This document shows positions 39,626 to 49,635 of a stretch of DNA of 64,000 nucleotides, in pieces. Made by a program: the position numbers and the translations under genes. How positions within the stretch are numbered: position 1 is the stretch's first letter; the number at the start of each line of letters is the position of its first letter. A model generated the notes under the pieces. It was not told the origin of the DNA, ran no database searches, and saw only the letters and a program-made list of their open reading frames with translations. Origin of the DNA: Lachancea mirantina (lineage: Eukaryota > Ascomycota > Saccharomycetes > Saccharomycetales > Saccharomycetaceae); NCBI GenBank assembly GCA_900074745.1, contig LT598466.1, positions 968,805-1,032,804 of the forward strand, in the 5' to 3' direction.

Positions 39626-40294
39626 ATGAAACAGCCAATTTTTTTTGTTACCGGGACCGACACTGACGTGGGAAAGACTTTCATTTCCTCACTGCTGGTT
39701 GGGAAATGGAAGGCCAACTACTGGAAACCAGTTCAAACGGGCGTTGAGTGTGACACCGCAGATAGTGAAACCATATTCCAGACACTAAAGCAGGAAATAT
39801 GGAAGCCTAAAATTTGGCCTCCTCGATACGAGCTCCTGAAGCCTTTGTCGCCATACGAAGCAATGAAATACGAGCCAGCCATTGACATAAAGCTTTCAGA
39901 CTTTGAAATTCCAGAAAAGAGTGGCCTTAGACCTCTTGTCGTGGAAGGTGCGGGTGGTGTGGCAGTCCCAATTACAAAGAACAGAGAGACAACAGTTGAC
40001 CTCATTCACGAATTGATTTCGAAGTGTGATCGGCCTTTTTTTATCATAGTTGTCGCACGAAGCAATCTGGGAACCCTAAATCACACTTTTTTGACTTTGG
40101 ATTATCTGCGTTCAGGTGGGTTGGGTGAAAAAGTGCTTGGAGTTATTATGAATGGAGAGCACAACCCGGGAAATTTGCAAGTCATGAAGGAGTTTGGGGT
40201 GAATATTTTAGCTACGGTGGATTACCATAAGTCCCTTTCTAAGGCCCTGCTAGAAATCCCTTTACTTGATCAGGTTTTGTCAGAGGAATTCTAG
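39626..40294 (+). CDS. BIO4: Dethiobiotin synthetase
   Basis: A 222-residue enzyme (S. cerevisiae 237) that closes the ureido ring of dethiobiotin using CO2 and ATP. The P-loop GTDTDVGKT is at residues 9-17, the KPVQTGV substrate block follows, and EGAGGVAVP and the SNLGTLNHT block are intact. The frame extends upstream only to a TTG, so the ATG at 39626 ([11 protein letters not shown]) is the start. Together with BIO3 it covers the last steps before BIO2; the earlier genes are not in this window, so the cell may depend on imported 7-keto-8-aminopelargonate unless they lie elsewhere. Confidence 0.96.
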   Translation: MKQPIFFVTGTDTDVGKTFISSLLVGKWKANYWKPVQTGVECDTADSETIFQTLKQEIWKPKIWPPRYELLKPLSPYEAMKYEPAIDIKLSDFEIPEKSGLRPLVVEGAGGVAVPITKNRETTVDLIHELISKCDRPFFIIVVARSNLGTLNHTFLTLDYLRSGGLGEKVLGVIMNGEHNPGNLQVMKEFGVNILATVDYHKSLSKALLEIPLLDQVLSEEF

Positions 40295-40896
40295 TAAAAT
40301 AGATGAAAATCGTATATACATGTTAAACCTCCCGTCAAATTAAGGCTGCCTTACTAGCTTTACCGCCATATTTTCAAAAATTTAATACATGTCTGGTAAG
40401 ACAAGTCATCCGCAACCAACATATCCTTTAATGCCCAGGGCCTAACAGCGTAGCCAGTCTCGAAGTGATTTTTCAATTTTGACATTTTCCCGACGGCGGG
40501 CGGCAATCTAAGGGTTTAAATAGTTGTAAATTTGCAGCCTACATCCAACTGATGGCCTCAAACAATAACTAATATGACCTGCCAGGCATGTAGACGGGCC
40601 GGGCGGTAGCGCGTTCATCGCGTGACTGTCACGTGGGTACCTCTTCGTTTGAAGGCAGTTTATCATGTTTACTTCTATAATTACAACATTCGTTAAAGTC
40701 TTTCATTAAAAATAACTATTAAGGCAGTGCGATATACATCTCGAAAAACAACGTGGGGGAAGGAAGTGAGGAGAAAAAAGACAACGACTTTGCCGAGGCT
40801 GACTGGTGCCGGTCAAGGAGAGTTTTGTATTTATTTCGTTTTTTAGTCAAATTGGCTTCTCAGTAGAGTAACTTTGTTCGCGATTGTCTTTAAAGT

Positions 40897-41040
40897 TGTG
40901 GGAAGGACATAGCGAGACAGTATATGGTCAAGTTACAGTATCACGTGATCACAACGACGGATTAAAATAAGACGGAACTGAACCGATGGTTCCTGATCGA
41001 GATGAGATCATAGGAATGAAATGATTTCAGTGATGATTAT
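40897..41040 (+). mobile_element. Solo LTR fragment A (Ty1/copia-type)
   Basis: First 144 bases of the LTR family, matching the 5' part of the copy at 47487 (TGTGGGAAGG start, ATCACGTGAT at 40940-40949). It stops exactly where the inverted copy B begins. Confidence 0.75.
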
Positions 41041-41474
41041 TGTTGAGGTTTATCGTTGTCGGTGGTTGATAGGTTTCTGAACTGCTCACTTAATTCGTTC
41101 ACAGTCGATCTAAATAATAAAGCTGATAAGATGTTGAGTACTTATATCTCTCCGGGGCTATCTCACGGCCATGACCACTACGATCCTGGTCATATCAGCT
41201 CCTTTTATACAATTTCTGTAACAGTGTTCCAAATTTGGAATCCGTTACTTTCTTCAAATTAGACGGTGAATTCTCATCATACGTCATTCATCATACCACA
41301 TATGATCTGATCACAATGTTCTAATTATTCTAGAACTGTCAATGGACCTGTTTTAGCTTCTAGCTCTTTCGCGGAATGCCAACCGTCTGTCCAATCCTTT
41401 AATTTTATTCTGTCAAATCGATCACGTGATGATGAAATTGAATGATATCACCTTCTCGCCAGCTCCTTCCAACA
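41041..41474 (-). mobile_element. Solo LTR B, full length (434 bp)
   Basis: Read on the - strand it starts TGTTGGAAGG and ends CCTCAACA, the TG...CA ends of an LTR. It contains a TATA-like tgtataaaagg promoter and, near its 3' end, an ATG opening the peptide MNELSEQF-type, the likely start of gag inside the LTR, as in Ty1. No matching 5-bp target duplication is seen (flanks attat / aaaga). Confidence 0.85.
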
Positions 41475-41572
41475 AAAGATAACCCTTAAACTTTATTGTC
41501 ACGAATCTTTTCGCAAAAATTACCACTCTCGATAATTTCGCTGTTAGCGTCTCCACCATTTTGAGGTTTTTC
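41475..41572 (-). mobile_element. 98-bp remnant between two direct LTRs
   Basis: Lies between LTR C and LTR B in the same orientation. The gag-like frame beginning in LTR C (MNELNEQFRN) runs across it to about 41422. It may be what is left of the element interior after a large deletion. Confidence 0.5.
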
Positions 41573-42007
41573 TGTCGAGGTTTTTCCTTGTCGGAGGTTG
41601 ATAGGTTTCTAAATTGTTCATTCAATTCGTTCATAATTGATCTAAATAATAAAGCGGATTAGGAATTGAGTACTTATATCTCTCCGTGGCTATCTTACAA
41701 CCACGACCACTTACAATCCTGTTCATATCAGCTCCTTTTATACAATTTCTGTAACATTGATCCAAATTTGGAATCCGTTACTTTCTTCAATCTAGACGGT
41801 GAATTTTCATCATACGTCATTCATCATACCACATATGATCTGATTACAATGTTCTGATGATTCTAGAACTTTCAATGGACCTGTTTTAGCTTCCAGCTCT
41901 TTCGCGGAATGCCAATCCTTTGTCCAATCCTCTAATTTTATTCTGTCATATCGATCACGTGATGATGCAATTGGACGATATCATCTCCTCGCCAGCTCCT
42001 TCCAACA
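41573..42007 (-). mobile_element. Solo LTR C, full length (435 bp)
   Basis: Similar to LTR B over its whole length; ends TGTTGGAAGG and CCTCGACA on the - strand. Contains ATCACGTGAT at 41954-41963. Confidence 0.85.
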
Positions 42008-42330
42008 TTTTCATTGTCGGTGGTTGATAGATTCCTGAACTGTTCATTTAATTCGTTCATAGTTGATCAAAATAATGAACGAGATAAGGCGTTGAGTACT
42101 TATATCTCTCTGTGGTTAACTTAAATATATGACTACTGTATAATTCGTCAAACCATCTCTCTTTATACAATTTTTGTGGCGCTGTTCAAGCATAAGAATC
42201 AGTGACTTTTTCCATACTAGACGTAGAACTCTCATCACACGTCTTTCTTTATTCTACTCTTGTTCTGTCATCGTGATCACGTGATACTGCTATTGAACGA
42301 TATCACTATCTCGATCTCTTTTAAAAAATG
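42008..42330 (-). mobile_element. LTR D, diverged and shortened
   Basis: Directly abuts LTR C, same orientation. It keeps the gag-start end, the TATA region and ATCACGTGAT (42276-42285) but has deletions in the middle and poor ends. Confidence 0.75.
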
Positions 42331-42978
42331 TTTTTCGTAGCAGTCCATACTTGATCAAGAAAATGTGAAGTAATCAAGCACTCTTCTCCCCGCATTTTTT
42401 TGACATTTCTGGGTGTCCCCTCATTAGATCACATGATCGCAAGCGGAAATTTTTTAAAACATTTATCCGTAGGTACAAGATAAAGTCAAACTAATACATG
42501 TCTAAAATCATCGCGAAATAAGCCCGAGACACTAGTCAGTGAGGTGCGATAATCAAATAAGTCGGACGGTCAGCGCGAGACCTTTGTTTGGTCGAAACTC
42601 ATTGTATTTTAACACCGATATCTTAGATTAGCCTAACGCAAACCCTTGGCAAAAAAGCTGTGACTTTTTTCATCGAAACCACACTTTTTGGCTATCACAG
42701 AAAAGTTGGCAGTAAATACTTCACTGATTTTGTAGAGGTTGTAAAGTACTAGAGAGAATTATCAGCATTTCTTTACATTTATCTCCGTCATCTTCGCGCC
42801 AAATTCTCGTTCTGAGGGCCTACACAGTGAGCATTGTTCATTGAGATCGGCAGAATATAGATTTCTTCAACAGCTTCTTCAAAGACATTGTGGTGTTTAA
42901 GAGACAGAGGTACCTTTGCAGCGGCGGAAAGCCATTCGAAGGTACCAATAACAATGACGACCTAGGTGGTGGACAGCA

Positions 42979-42985
42979 TATAAAA
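42979..42985 (+). promoter_or_regulatory. TATA box of the YCT1-like gene
   Basis: TATAAAA, 61 bases before the ATG at 43040. It helps to rule out a more upstream start. Confidence 0.55.
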
Positions 42986-43039
42986 ACCTCTCTGGTGCAA
43001 GCATTAAATCAGCAACCAACCGTCAGTACCCAGTTTGCC

Positions 43040-44683
43040 ATGATTGAATTACGTGCCCAAAAAGATGATCTTGGGGACCATATTTCCCCTGAGAGTCCAG
43101 AAAGTACTGGAACAGACCTCAAACAAATAGTGGTGGAAACGTATGGCGAGCTCTCGGGATCCCAGAGCAGTCAACATCCTGACTCCAAAGTTATAACCTC
43201 TCGGGACGCCGATATTTCTTTGAAATTTTTGCGCCGTCATAGTGATGGAGTGCCCGAAATTTCCGCCGTTGAGGAGAAAACTCTATCGAGAAAGATCTTG
43301 TGGATTATCGTTCCCTTATGCTCTTTGGTGGACTTTGTATTATATGCTGACAAGGCGACGGCTTCATACACATCAATTTTTGGTATGTGGAAAGATACTC
43401 ACATGACTCAAGACTCTTACAATAATTCGACGACACTATTCTATGTGGGATACATTGTTGGTCAAGTGAATCTCATTTTCCTGCAAAAGTTCCCTGTAGG
43501 CCGAGTTATGACGGTCTTGAGTTTCGTGTGGGCCTTATTGATTTTTCTCCATTCTTTCGCAACCACTTATCGGGGAGTCTACGCGCTAAGATTTTTTTTA
43601 GGTTTTGTTGAAGCAATCGCGGTCCCAGCCCTCAATACAACAATGGGGCAGTTTCTCACAGCTAAAGAAAAAAGTTGGACGGCACCTCTCTTTTATACGA
43701 CTTGCTTAGGCAATGATATTATAGTGGGTTTCATCGCGTTCGGTTTATTACACGCACGGCCTAGCATTGCGATTTGGAAGCTCTTTATGATTGTTATTGG
43801 CGGGTTAAGCCTTGTTGTCACCATCTTAGTGGCGCTCATATATCCAAACAATCCAACGGATGCGCGTTTTCTAAGCTTAAAAGAAAGAGTCTGGGTGATT
43901 AGAAGGGTACAGAAGACTACAGGTTCCTCGATAGAACAAAAGACCATTAAATTCCATCAAATCAAGGAAACGCTAAAGGATCCAATTTCATGGCTTTTTT
44001 GCGCATTTTTCTTCTGCAATCAGCTTTCTAACAATCTCGTTTATCAAGAAAAGCTCTTATACAAACAGATTGGTGTTTCAACTTTGGGTTCAACTTTGGT
44101 GTCCGTCGCATATGGAGGATTTTCAGTTTCATGCGGTATCGTATCTTCAATACTAATTAGAAAGGTAAAAAACTTCACTGCCTATTCCGTCATATTGTGG
44201 ACCCTCTTTCCGTTTGTTGGTAGCATAGCTGTACTGGCCCTTCCCTGGGAAAAGAAATATGCCATTTTGGCGATGATCTGTCTCTGTGCGCCAAAGGGAG
44301 TTGCCTGGATTTTGATGTTTAGTTGGAATTCGACTAGTGCTTCGGGTTACACTAAAAAAATGACCAGAAATGCAATGGTGATGTTTTGGTATGGTGTTGC
44401 TAATATCATTGCACCCCAGTTATGGCAAGCAAAGGACGGACCAAGGTATTATCCGGCGTGGATTGTTCAGCTTTTGTTTGCTTTCATTCTAGCTCCAATT
44501 TCGACTCTAGCTATAAGGGTCATACTAGCAAAGAGAAACAAGGAAAGGTCGGAGACGAGGGAAAAGTATCTCCTATTAGCAGTTATAAGAGATGATGAAG
44601 AAGACATCACTTCTTCTGAGACAAATTTAGCACTTCTCGACTTTACTGATTTGGAAAACAAGCAATTCATCTATCCGCTGTAA
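43040..44683 (+). CDS. Dal5-family transporter, YCT1-like (probable cysteine or related transporter)
   Basis: A 547-residue, 12-span member of the anion:cation symporter group. It strongly resembles what I recall of Yct1 (YLL055W, cysteine transporter): the DKATASYTSIFG first-span motif, a TTLFYVGYIVGQ second span, PNNPTDARFLSLKERVWVIRRVQ with TGSSIEQK in the central loop, SASGYTKKMTR, and the same C-terminal block ending in DLENKQFIYPL. THI73-type relatives are the main alternative. The open frame extends upstream only to a GTG, so the ATG at 43040 is used; a TATAAAA box at 42979-42985, 61 bases upstream, supports it. LTR-borne and one other Cbf1-like motif lie upstream. Confidence 0.87.
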   Translation: MIELRAQKDDLGDHISPESPESTGTDLKQIVVETYGELSGSQSSQHPDSKVITSRDADISLKFLRRHSDGVPEISAVEEKTLSRKILWIIVPLCSLVDFVLYADKATASYTSIFGMWKDTHMTQDSYNNSTTLFYVGYIVGQVNLIFLQKFPVGRVMTVLSFVWALLIFLHSFATTYRGVYALRFFLGFVEAIAVPALNTTMGQFLTAKEKSWTAPLFYTTCLGNDIIVGFIAFGLLHARPSIAIWKLFMIVIGGLSLVVTILVALIYPNNPTDARFLSLKERVWVIRRVQKTTGSSIEQKTIKFHQIKETLKDPISWLFCAFFFCNQLSNNLVYQEKLLYKQIGVSTLGSTLVSVAYGGFSVSCGIVSSILIRKVKNFTAYSVILWTLFPFVGSIAVLALPWEKKYAILAMICLCAPKGVAWILMFSWNSTSASGYTKKMTRNAMVMFWYGVANIIAPQLWQAKDGPRYYPAWIVQLLFAFILAPISTLAIRVILAKRNKERSETREKYLLLAVIRDDEEDITSSETNLALLDFTDLENKQFIYPL

Positions 44684-45336
44684 AGCAGACTTGTGATTTT
44701 AGTGCTTGAAGGTCTCAGAATCCAAGCACTGCCTCTAGAAACTGTGTGAGGAGGTCTTTTTTTCAACATAGGCTTTCTTTTTCAAAAGTATTTGTTTTAT
44801 AGCTACCACTTGCCTTTGTTGGCGATACTTGTCTTTAATTTTTGTTTCGAAAAAGGCTCACCACATGAAGTTTACAACAGGTATTCAAAAACTAGATGAT
44901 TAAGTGAGGCACCTCATGTCTATTCTGAACATGGCGCCTACGAATTTAGTAGTTTGATCTCGCACGCTTCACTTAGACAAGTTCCTTGAAACCCACAACG
45001 TTGAGCTGGTTTTTCTGCAATTGATTTCCATAGTAAAATCTTTAACTTAGCATGCCCTTGGTATGAATACCGAAGGTCATTTCAATTCATTTTATTTCCA
45101 TTCGCTGTTTCTTGAGGAGACTGTCTGTTGCACTTCTTCATGCTTAGAGCGCATTTTTTTTCGCCCAACGCCGAAATCGCACGTGATTCTCACAAGCGTG
45201 GCTTATTGGAGACATCGATCGGTCTTCGAGATGCATGTTTTCAAAGAATTGGGATGTTTGACAGCGGTATAAGACAGGCGCCCTAGGAAATCTTGAGGAA
45301 TTCAATGTGAAAACCTAGCCGAAAGGGTTGTGATTC
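44684..45336. other. Intergenic region
   Basis: AT-rich spacer between two same-strand transporter genes; nothing recognised. Confidence 0.55.
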
Positions 45337-47055
45337 ATGTCAGAATCACAGCATCGACCCTTGTTTGGACCTTCCGCTGCTCCTCAAACGTCTTATTCAT
45401 CAATTGCTGATCCACGTGATACCCTTATAAACAGTGTTGGCTCAAATCCTTCCTGGATAAAAAGGCATAAGATTGTTCTCATTGAAGCGGCGCTCTTTAC
45501 TAATGTTTTTCTTGCGGGGTTCGATGGAACAATTACTGCATCCACCTATGAGCTCATCGGTAATGTGTTTAATGAAGTGAAATTTTCGAGTTGGATTACG
45601 GCAGCCTATCTAGTTACAAGCACCTCTTTCCAGCCACTTTATGGGTCATTCTCAGATACTCTGGGAAGAAGAAACTGCCTGTTTTTCGCAAATGCAATTT
45701 TCGCTCTTGGATGTCTCGGGTGTGGTCTATCGGGCAACATCTTCACTCTAATTACCATGCGCGCTATCACCGGAGTTGGAGGGGGCGGTCTCATAACTCT
45801 CTCAACTATCATCAATTCCGACATTATTTCTGTTGAAAAGCGGGGTATTTACCAAGCTTTTCAAAATATTCTTTTGGGGACAGGGGCTGTCATTGGTGCC
45901 TCTTGTGGTGGATTGATTGCATCATTCCTAGGTTGGAGATGGTGCTTTCTGTTTCAAATGCCAATATCTGTCGCGGGGACGTTGTTGGCAGTATTTTTTG
46001 TCGAAAATTCGGCTCCCGAGCAGGAAGACGCTTTTACCGATATCTCGGATTTTGATAAGCTGCGAAAAATCGATTTTTTAGGTGCTATCCTGCTTATCTT
46101 AGGTTTAACCTCGCAATTAATTTATTTGACATTGAACAGCTCCGTCACACCTGCAGGGTATTCGTGGTTTAGTACCCGGTCACAAATTCTCCTGCTGGTA
46201 ACCGTGCTAAGTTTGAGTGCATTTGCTGTCGTCGAAAAGACGACAGACGCTAACCCCATCATTCCGCACCAGCTTTTGCTAAATCTCTACAGCTCAAGTG
46301 TTTTACTTATAGGCATTTTTGTTGGTTTTGTTGCATACGCTTACATCTTCACCCTACCTCTGTTCTTTCAGATTGTTTTTAGAGACTCCCCTACGAAAGC
46401 TGGTCTCAGGCTGACCATTCCCTCATTTTGCACACCAATAGGAGGTGTAATTGCGGGCGTTGTCATGAAAAACCCTGAGCGCTTACCTTTCCTGCTAGGA
46501 ATAGGAATTTTCTTTATGCTTTTTGGAAACTTTTGTTTTCTCTTTCTAAACCCAAAAATGCCCGGTTGGCTTTTGTCAATATTTCTCCTTCCAGCGAATA
46601 TTGGCCAGGGAATAACCTTCCCATCAACTCTCTTCTCGTTTCTTTTCGCATTTCCGATTCCGAAGCAGGCTACAGCAACTTCCACACTCTACCTGTTTAG
46701 AAGTGTTGGCTCCGTTTGGGGAGTGGCGTGTACCTCAAATTTTATACAGGCCTCAGTGAATCGTGAAGTGCGTAAGCGTCTTGAGGGTCAGATAAGTCAC
46801 TCTGAAGTTGAAAAATTGTTGGCCAAACTCAGTCGGAATACCTCCTTTGTTGATAAACTGCCTCTCAAGCTTCAGGAAACTGTCATAGGAAGCTACGATT
46901 ACAGTATTAAATTGAGTTATGGCATATGCGTCGTTCTATGCTTTATTGCTTTGATTTTGGGAATAGTCAGAAACAAAATTCCTTCAGAGGCGGGGATATC
47001 GTTGCAACCGAGCGACCGTCGAAAGTCTGTCAGATCCAATCTATCGCTATTTTGA
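45337..47055 (+). CDS. VBA-like DHA2 transporter (basic amino acids)
   Basis: A 572-residue, about 14-span protein. It resembles the yeast vacuolar basic amino-acid transporters Vba1/Vba2: SSWITAAYLVTSTSFQPLYG followed by the MFS signature SDTLGRRN, RAITGVGGGGLITLS, and RGIYQAFQNILLGTGAVIGA. These proteins carry histidine, lysine and arginine into the vacuole. The length is near Vba1 (562). Which VBA it matches cannot be said. The N-terminal tail has a Ser/Pro-rich stretch with an Arg-Pro-Leu-Phe-Gly block that could be a vacuolar sorting signal; this is speculative. It could also be a plasma-membrane relative. Confidence 0.83.
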   Translation: MSESQHRPLFGPSAAPQTSYSSIADPRDTLINSVGSNPSWIKRHKIVLIEAALFTNVFLAGFDGTITASTYELIGNVFNEVKFSSWITAAYLVTSTSFQPLYGSFSDTLGRRNCLFFANAIFALGCLGCGLSGNIFTLITMRAITGVGGGGLITLSTIINSDIISVEKRGIYQAFQNILLGTGAVIGASCGGLIASFLGWRWCFLFQMPISVAGTLLAVFFVENSAPEQEDAFTDISDFDKLRKIDFLGAILLILGLTSQLIYLTLNSSVTPAGYSWFSTRSQILLLVTVLSLSAFAVVEKTTDANPIIPHQLLLNLYSSSVLLIGIFVGFVAYAYIFTLPLFFQIVFRDSPTKAGLRLTIPSFCTPIGGVIAGVVMKNPERLPFLLGIGIFFMLFGNFCFLFLNPKMPGWLLSIFLLPANIGQGITFPSTLFSFLFAFPIPKQATATSTLYLFRSVGSVWGVACTSNFIQASVNREVRKRLEGQISHSEVEKLLAKLSRNTSFVDKLPLKLQETVIGSYDYSIKLSYGICVVLCFIALILGIVRNKIPSEAGISLQPSDRRKSVRSNLSLF

Positions 47056-47973
47056 ACGCGTCGAATCCGAGTTGTTGCTGGGCGTGGAGGTTTCTAGAAA
47101 CAGAGGTTTTTTCCTTAATAGATTAACCATTCTTTAGCCAAATCTCTCACACCGGATTTCACTGTTTTGCGTTTGGCTCGGATTTTTTTTAGTAGTTTGC
47201 GACTTGTGGTTTTAATCACCCTTCCCGAGGCATCCTAATGATAAGCAACTTTTCATTAAATGCATGATGTTTAAAGGATGATAGTGTTTGAGATATCGTG
47301 CCATTTGCTTTTCCTTCACCATTTTCTTCAGGCGGACCCTCGGTGTTACAAGCTAGAGTCAGAGAAATTGGCACAATCGCAACAGATCTCAAGCGATCAA
47401 GAAATAAAAAATCGTGTTCTCCCTGAAAGAACGAAACATGGGAGTGACTTTAACAACTAAAGAAAATGCTCGCCCCGCGGTTAAGATGTTGGAAGGAGCT
47501 GCCGAGAAGGTGATATCGTTCCATTGCATAATCACGTGATCGATATGACAGAATAAAATTAGAAGAGTGAACGGACGGTTCTTGATCAAGATGAGGTCAT
47601 AGGAGCCAAGTGATTCTCGTGATGGTCATGATGGCATCACATTTCGTCATCACTGTAAGAGTGACATAATAGGTGTCGTAATGATGACTCACCGTGACCG
47701 TGAATATTAGAGACAGGAACGGATTCCAAAATTGGAACGGTGTTACAGAAATTGTATAAAAGGGGCTGATATGACCAGCTGTACAGTGGTCATGGTTGTA
47801 AGATAGTCACGAAGAGATATAAGTACTCAACACCTTATCAGCTTTATTATTTAGATTAACTATGAACGAATTAAATGAGCAGTTCAGAAATCCATCAACC
47901 ACCGACAACGATAAACCTCAATATTATCATCCAAGAATATCGTATATATATGTTCAAAAAGTAGCTTATTTGT
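47056..47973. other. Convergent intergenic region with one LTR
   Basis: Contains LTR E (47487-47923); the rest is AT-rich with no gene recognised. Confidence 0.6.
47487..47923 (+). mobile_element. Solo LTR E (437 bp)
   Basis: Starts TGTTGGAAGG and ends CCTCAATA (CA changed to TA). It has ATCACGTGAT at 47531-47540, a TATA-like tgtataaaagg near 47753, and the in-LTR gag start MNELNEQFRN at 47862. The frame continues 190 bases past the LTR without matching anything. Confidence 0.85.
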
Positions 47974-49635
47974 TTAGTGCGCGAAACGAAAATCCAATCT
48001 TCTGTTCCCGCTGTCTTGTGTTTGTAATACATACTCAGTTCTCCCCTCCTCTGTCATTTCTGCCCAGATTTTCTCTCGCTTATTATTTTGGAACATATAA
48101 TACCATTTAACAACGAAAAGTAAACCAATGGTGCCTGCAGAAACGAAGAAGAGTTGCATGTTACCTCTATGATAGAGAGGTTTGTCGTCTGCTCGGTAAA
48201 ATTGATTGGCAATGATAGAGCCAAGTTGAACGAACATGTTGTAAAGGGAGGTTGACACCGCACGACTTCTAATTGAGTTGGAATTGCGAGATACCCACGA
48301 CACGCAAATAGCATGAATGTAAGGTTGACCCAAAAATAGTGTTGTCAAAGCGTAGGTTGGCCAGGGTTTAACCATTGCTCCAGGCCACCATCTTATGAGA
48401 CCCAAAAAAAATGTCGACCAAATCGGAGCTAGGGTTGACAGCAGCGCTCTCTCGTTTATCCTTTCCGAAAACCAGGTAATTGAAAGCAGAAGTATGATGT
48501 GAATAAAATTGTACGGGATTGTAAGTAACTGAACATTGAAAGTAGAGAAGCCTAATTGCCTCAAGTTTAATGTGAGGTAAGGAGTGAACGTACCAACAGG
48601 AATATATGCAATCAACCCGACAGCATAAATGGGCCACAGATGGAAATCCGTTATACCTGACCAAAGCTGCCTTAAACCTAACGGTTGCCGATTGCTCATG
48701 TCGCCCTTTGAAGGATCATCTCGCAACACTCTGTTAACGACAATCTTTTCTTCCCTTTCAGTGAACCAGCCCTTCGGATGCAATCTGTTTTTTGTTTGAA
48801 CCGCCGATGGCACCATCAAATAAAATCCCGACAACCCGATCAACAGAGTGAAGGCTCCCTCGATTATGAAAAGCCACTGCCAACCAAAAAGGCCACAAAC
48901 CCCTCTCATTCTCAAAATAGCGAAAGCGAGCAGAGCGGTTACAATCTGAACAATTGATAAGGACGTCCAAAACCAGGAAAGACGCACGGAGAGTTCTTTC
49001 GCAGTAAAAAAATAGCACAGCCAAAGAACAAGGTCGCCAATAAAACCGCCCTCCAAAAGTCCAATGAGCGCGCGAGTAATATAAAAACCTGCCTTGTTGT
49101 TCATTGCGCCTTGAGACATTGAAACAATACTCCAAGCACACATTTGAATCGGAATAAAAACGTCGGGACCAAGCCTTTTCGAAATAAGCTGTGAGGGTAC
49201 TTCTGCAACAAGAAATGTCGCGTAGAAGATTTGATTACCAACGTTGTAATCATTAGTTGTCATTTTCATATCTTTCAATAAGTTGTCAGCCACAGCCTGT
49301 GCCAAATTTCCTCTATCTACCTGTAACGCAACAAACATAAAACATGCTGGGATAGCCACCCTCCAATTAAGCTTTCTCACCAGTGTTTTTTCCTCGTCTG
49401 GTGTCCATTCGAATTCCGGATCAAAAACGCTCCGTCCCTCATAGCCACAGCTATCATACAGTTGCCTGTAATGGTTCGCAACGTCGGAGTTTAAAAAGGG
49501 ATTATTGAGAGAAGTTTTTTCGGAAGAGGAATCGGAGAATTCCTCAGTCGCTTCCCTTATTTGCCGCTTCTGATCATCCTGCTTTGATTGGAAATTCATG
49601 TTCACCGCTAAGAATTGCTTCTGAAAATCAGACAT
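47974..49635 (-). CDS. Dal5-family transporter, SOA1/YIL166C-like (sulfur compounds)
   Basis: A 553-residue, 12-span anion:cation symporter. It shows the features I recall for YIL166C/Soa1, a carrier of sulfonates, sulfite and thiosulfate: the pre-membrane block YDSCGYEGRSVFDPEFEWTPDEE, the central loop VNRVLRDDPSKGDMSNRQP, a Ser-Arg-Asn-Ser-Asn-Ser-Ile-Arg-Ser-Arg motif in the second half, and the C-terminal RRLDFRFAH. A SEO1-like substrate cannot be excluded. The ATG at 49635 is used; a Met 12 codons later is possible. Only 50 bases separate its stop from LTR E. Confidence 0.88.
   Translation of the reverse strand: MSDFQKQFLAVNMNFQSKQDDQKRQIREATEEFSDSSSEKTSLNNPFLNSDVANHYRQLYDSCGYEGRSVFDPEFEWTPDEEKTLVRKLNWRVAIPACFMFVALQVDRGNLAQAVADNLLKDMKMTTNDYNVGNQIFYATFLVAEVPSQLISKRLGPDVFIPIQMCAWSIVSMSQGAMNNKAGFYITRALIGLLEGGFIGDLVLWLCYFFTAKELSVRLSWFWTSLSIVQIVTALLAFAILRMRGVCGLFGWQWLFIIEGAFTLLIGLSGFYLMVPSAVQTKNRLHPKGWFTEREEKIVVNRVLRDDPSKGDMSNRQPLGLRQLWSGITDFHLWPIYAVGLIAYIPVGTFTPYLTLNLRQLGFSTFNVQLLTIPYNFIHIILLLSITWFSERINERALLSTLAPIWSTFFLGLIRWWPGAMVKPWPTYALTTLFLGQPYIHAICVSWVSRNSNSIRSRAVSTSLYNMFVQLGSIIANQFYRADDKPLYHRGNMQLFFVSAGTIGLLFVVKWYYMFQNNKREKIWAEMTEEGRTEYVLQTQDSGNRRLDFRFAH

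Larger units (their letters stand above)
40295..43039. other. Gene-free, LTR-rich region
   Basis: About 2.7 kb. Four LTR copies or pieces fill 40897-42330 (listed separately). The remaining parts hold the 3' end of BIO4 and the promoter of the cysteine-transporter-like gene. Confidence 0.7.

Noticed and set aside
42890-43039. N-terminal extension of the YCT1-like protein
   Set aside because: The open frame begins with GTG, and a TATA box lies inside it. The first ATG is at 43040.
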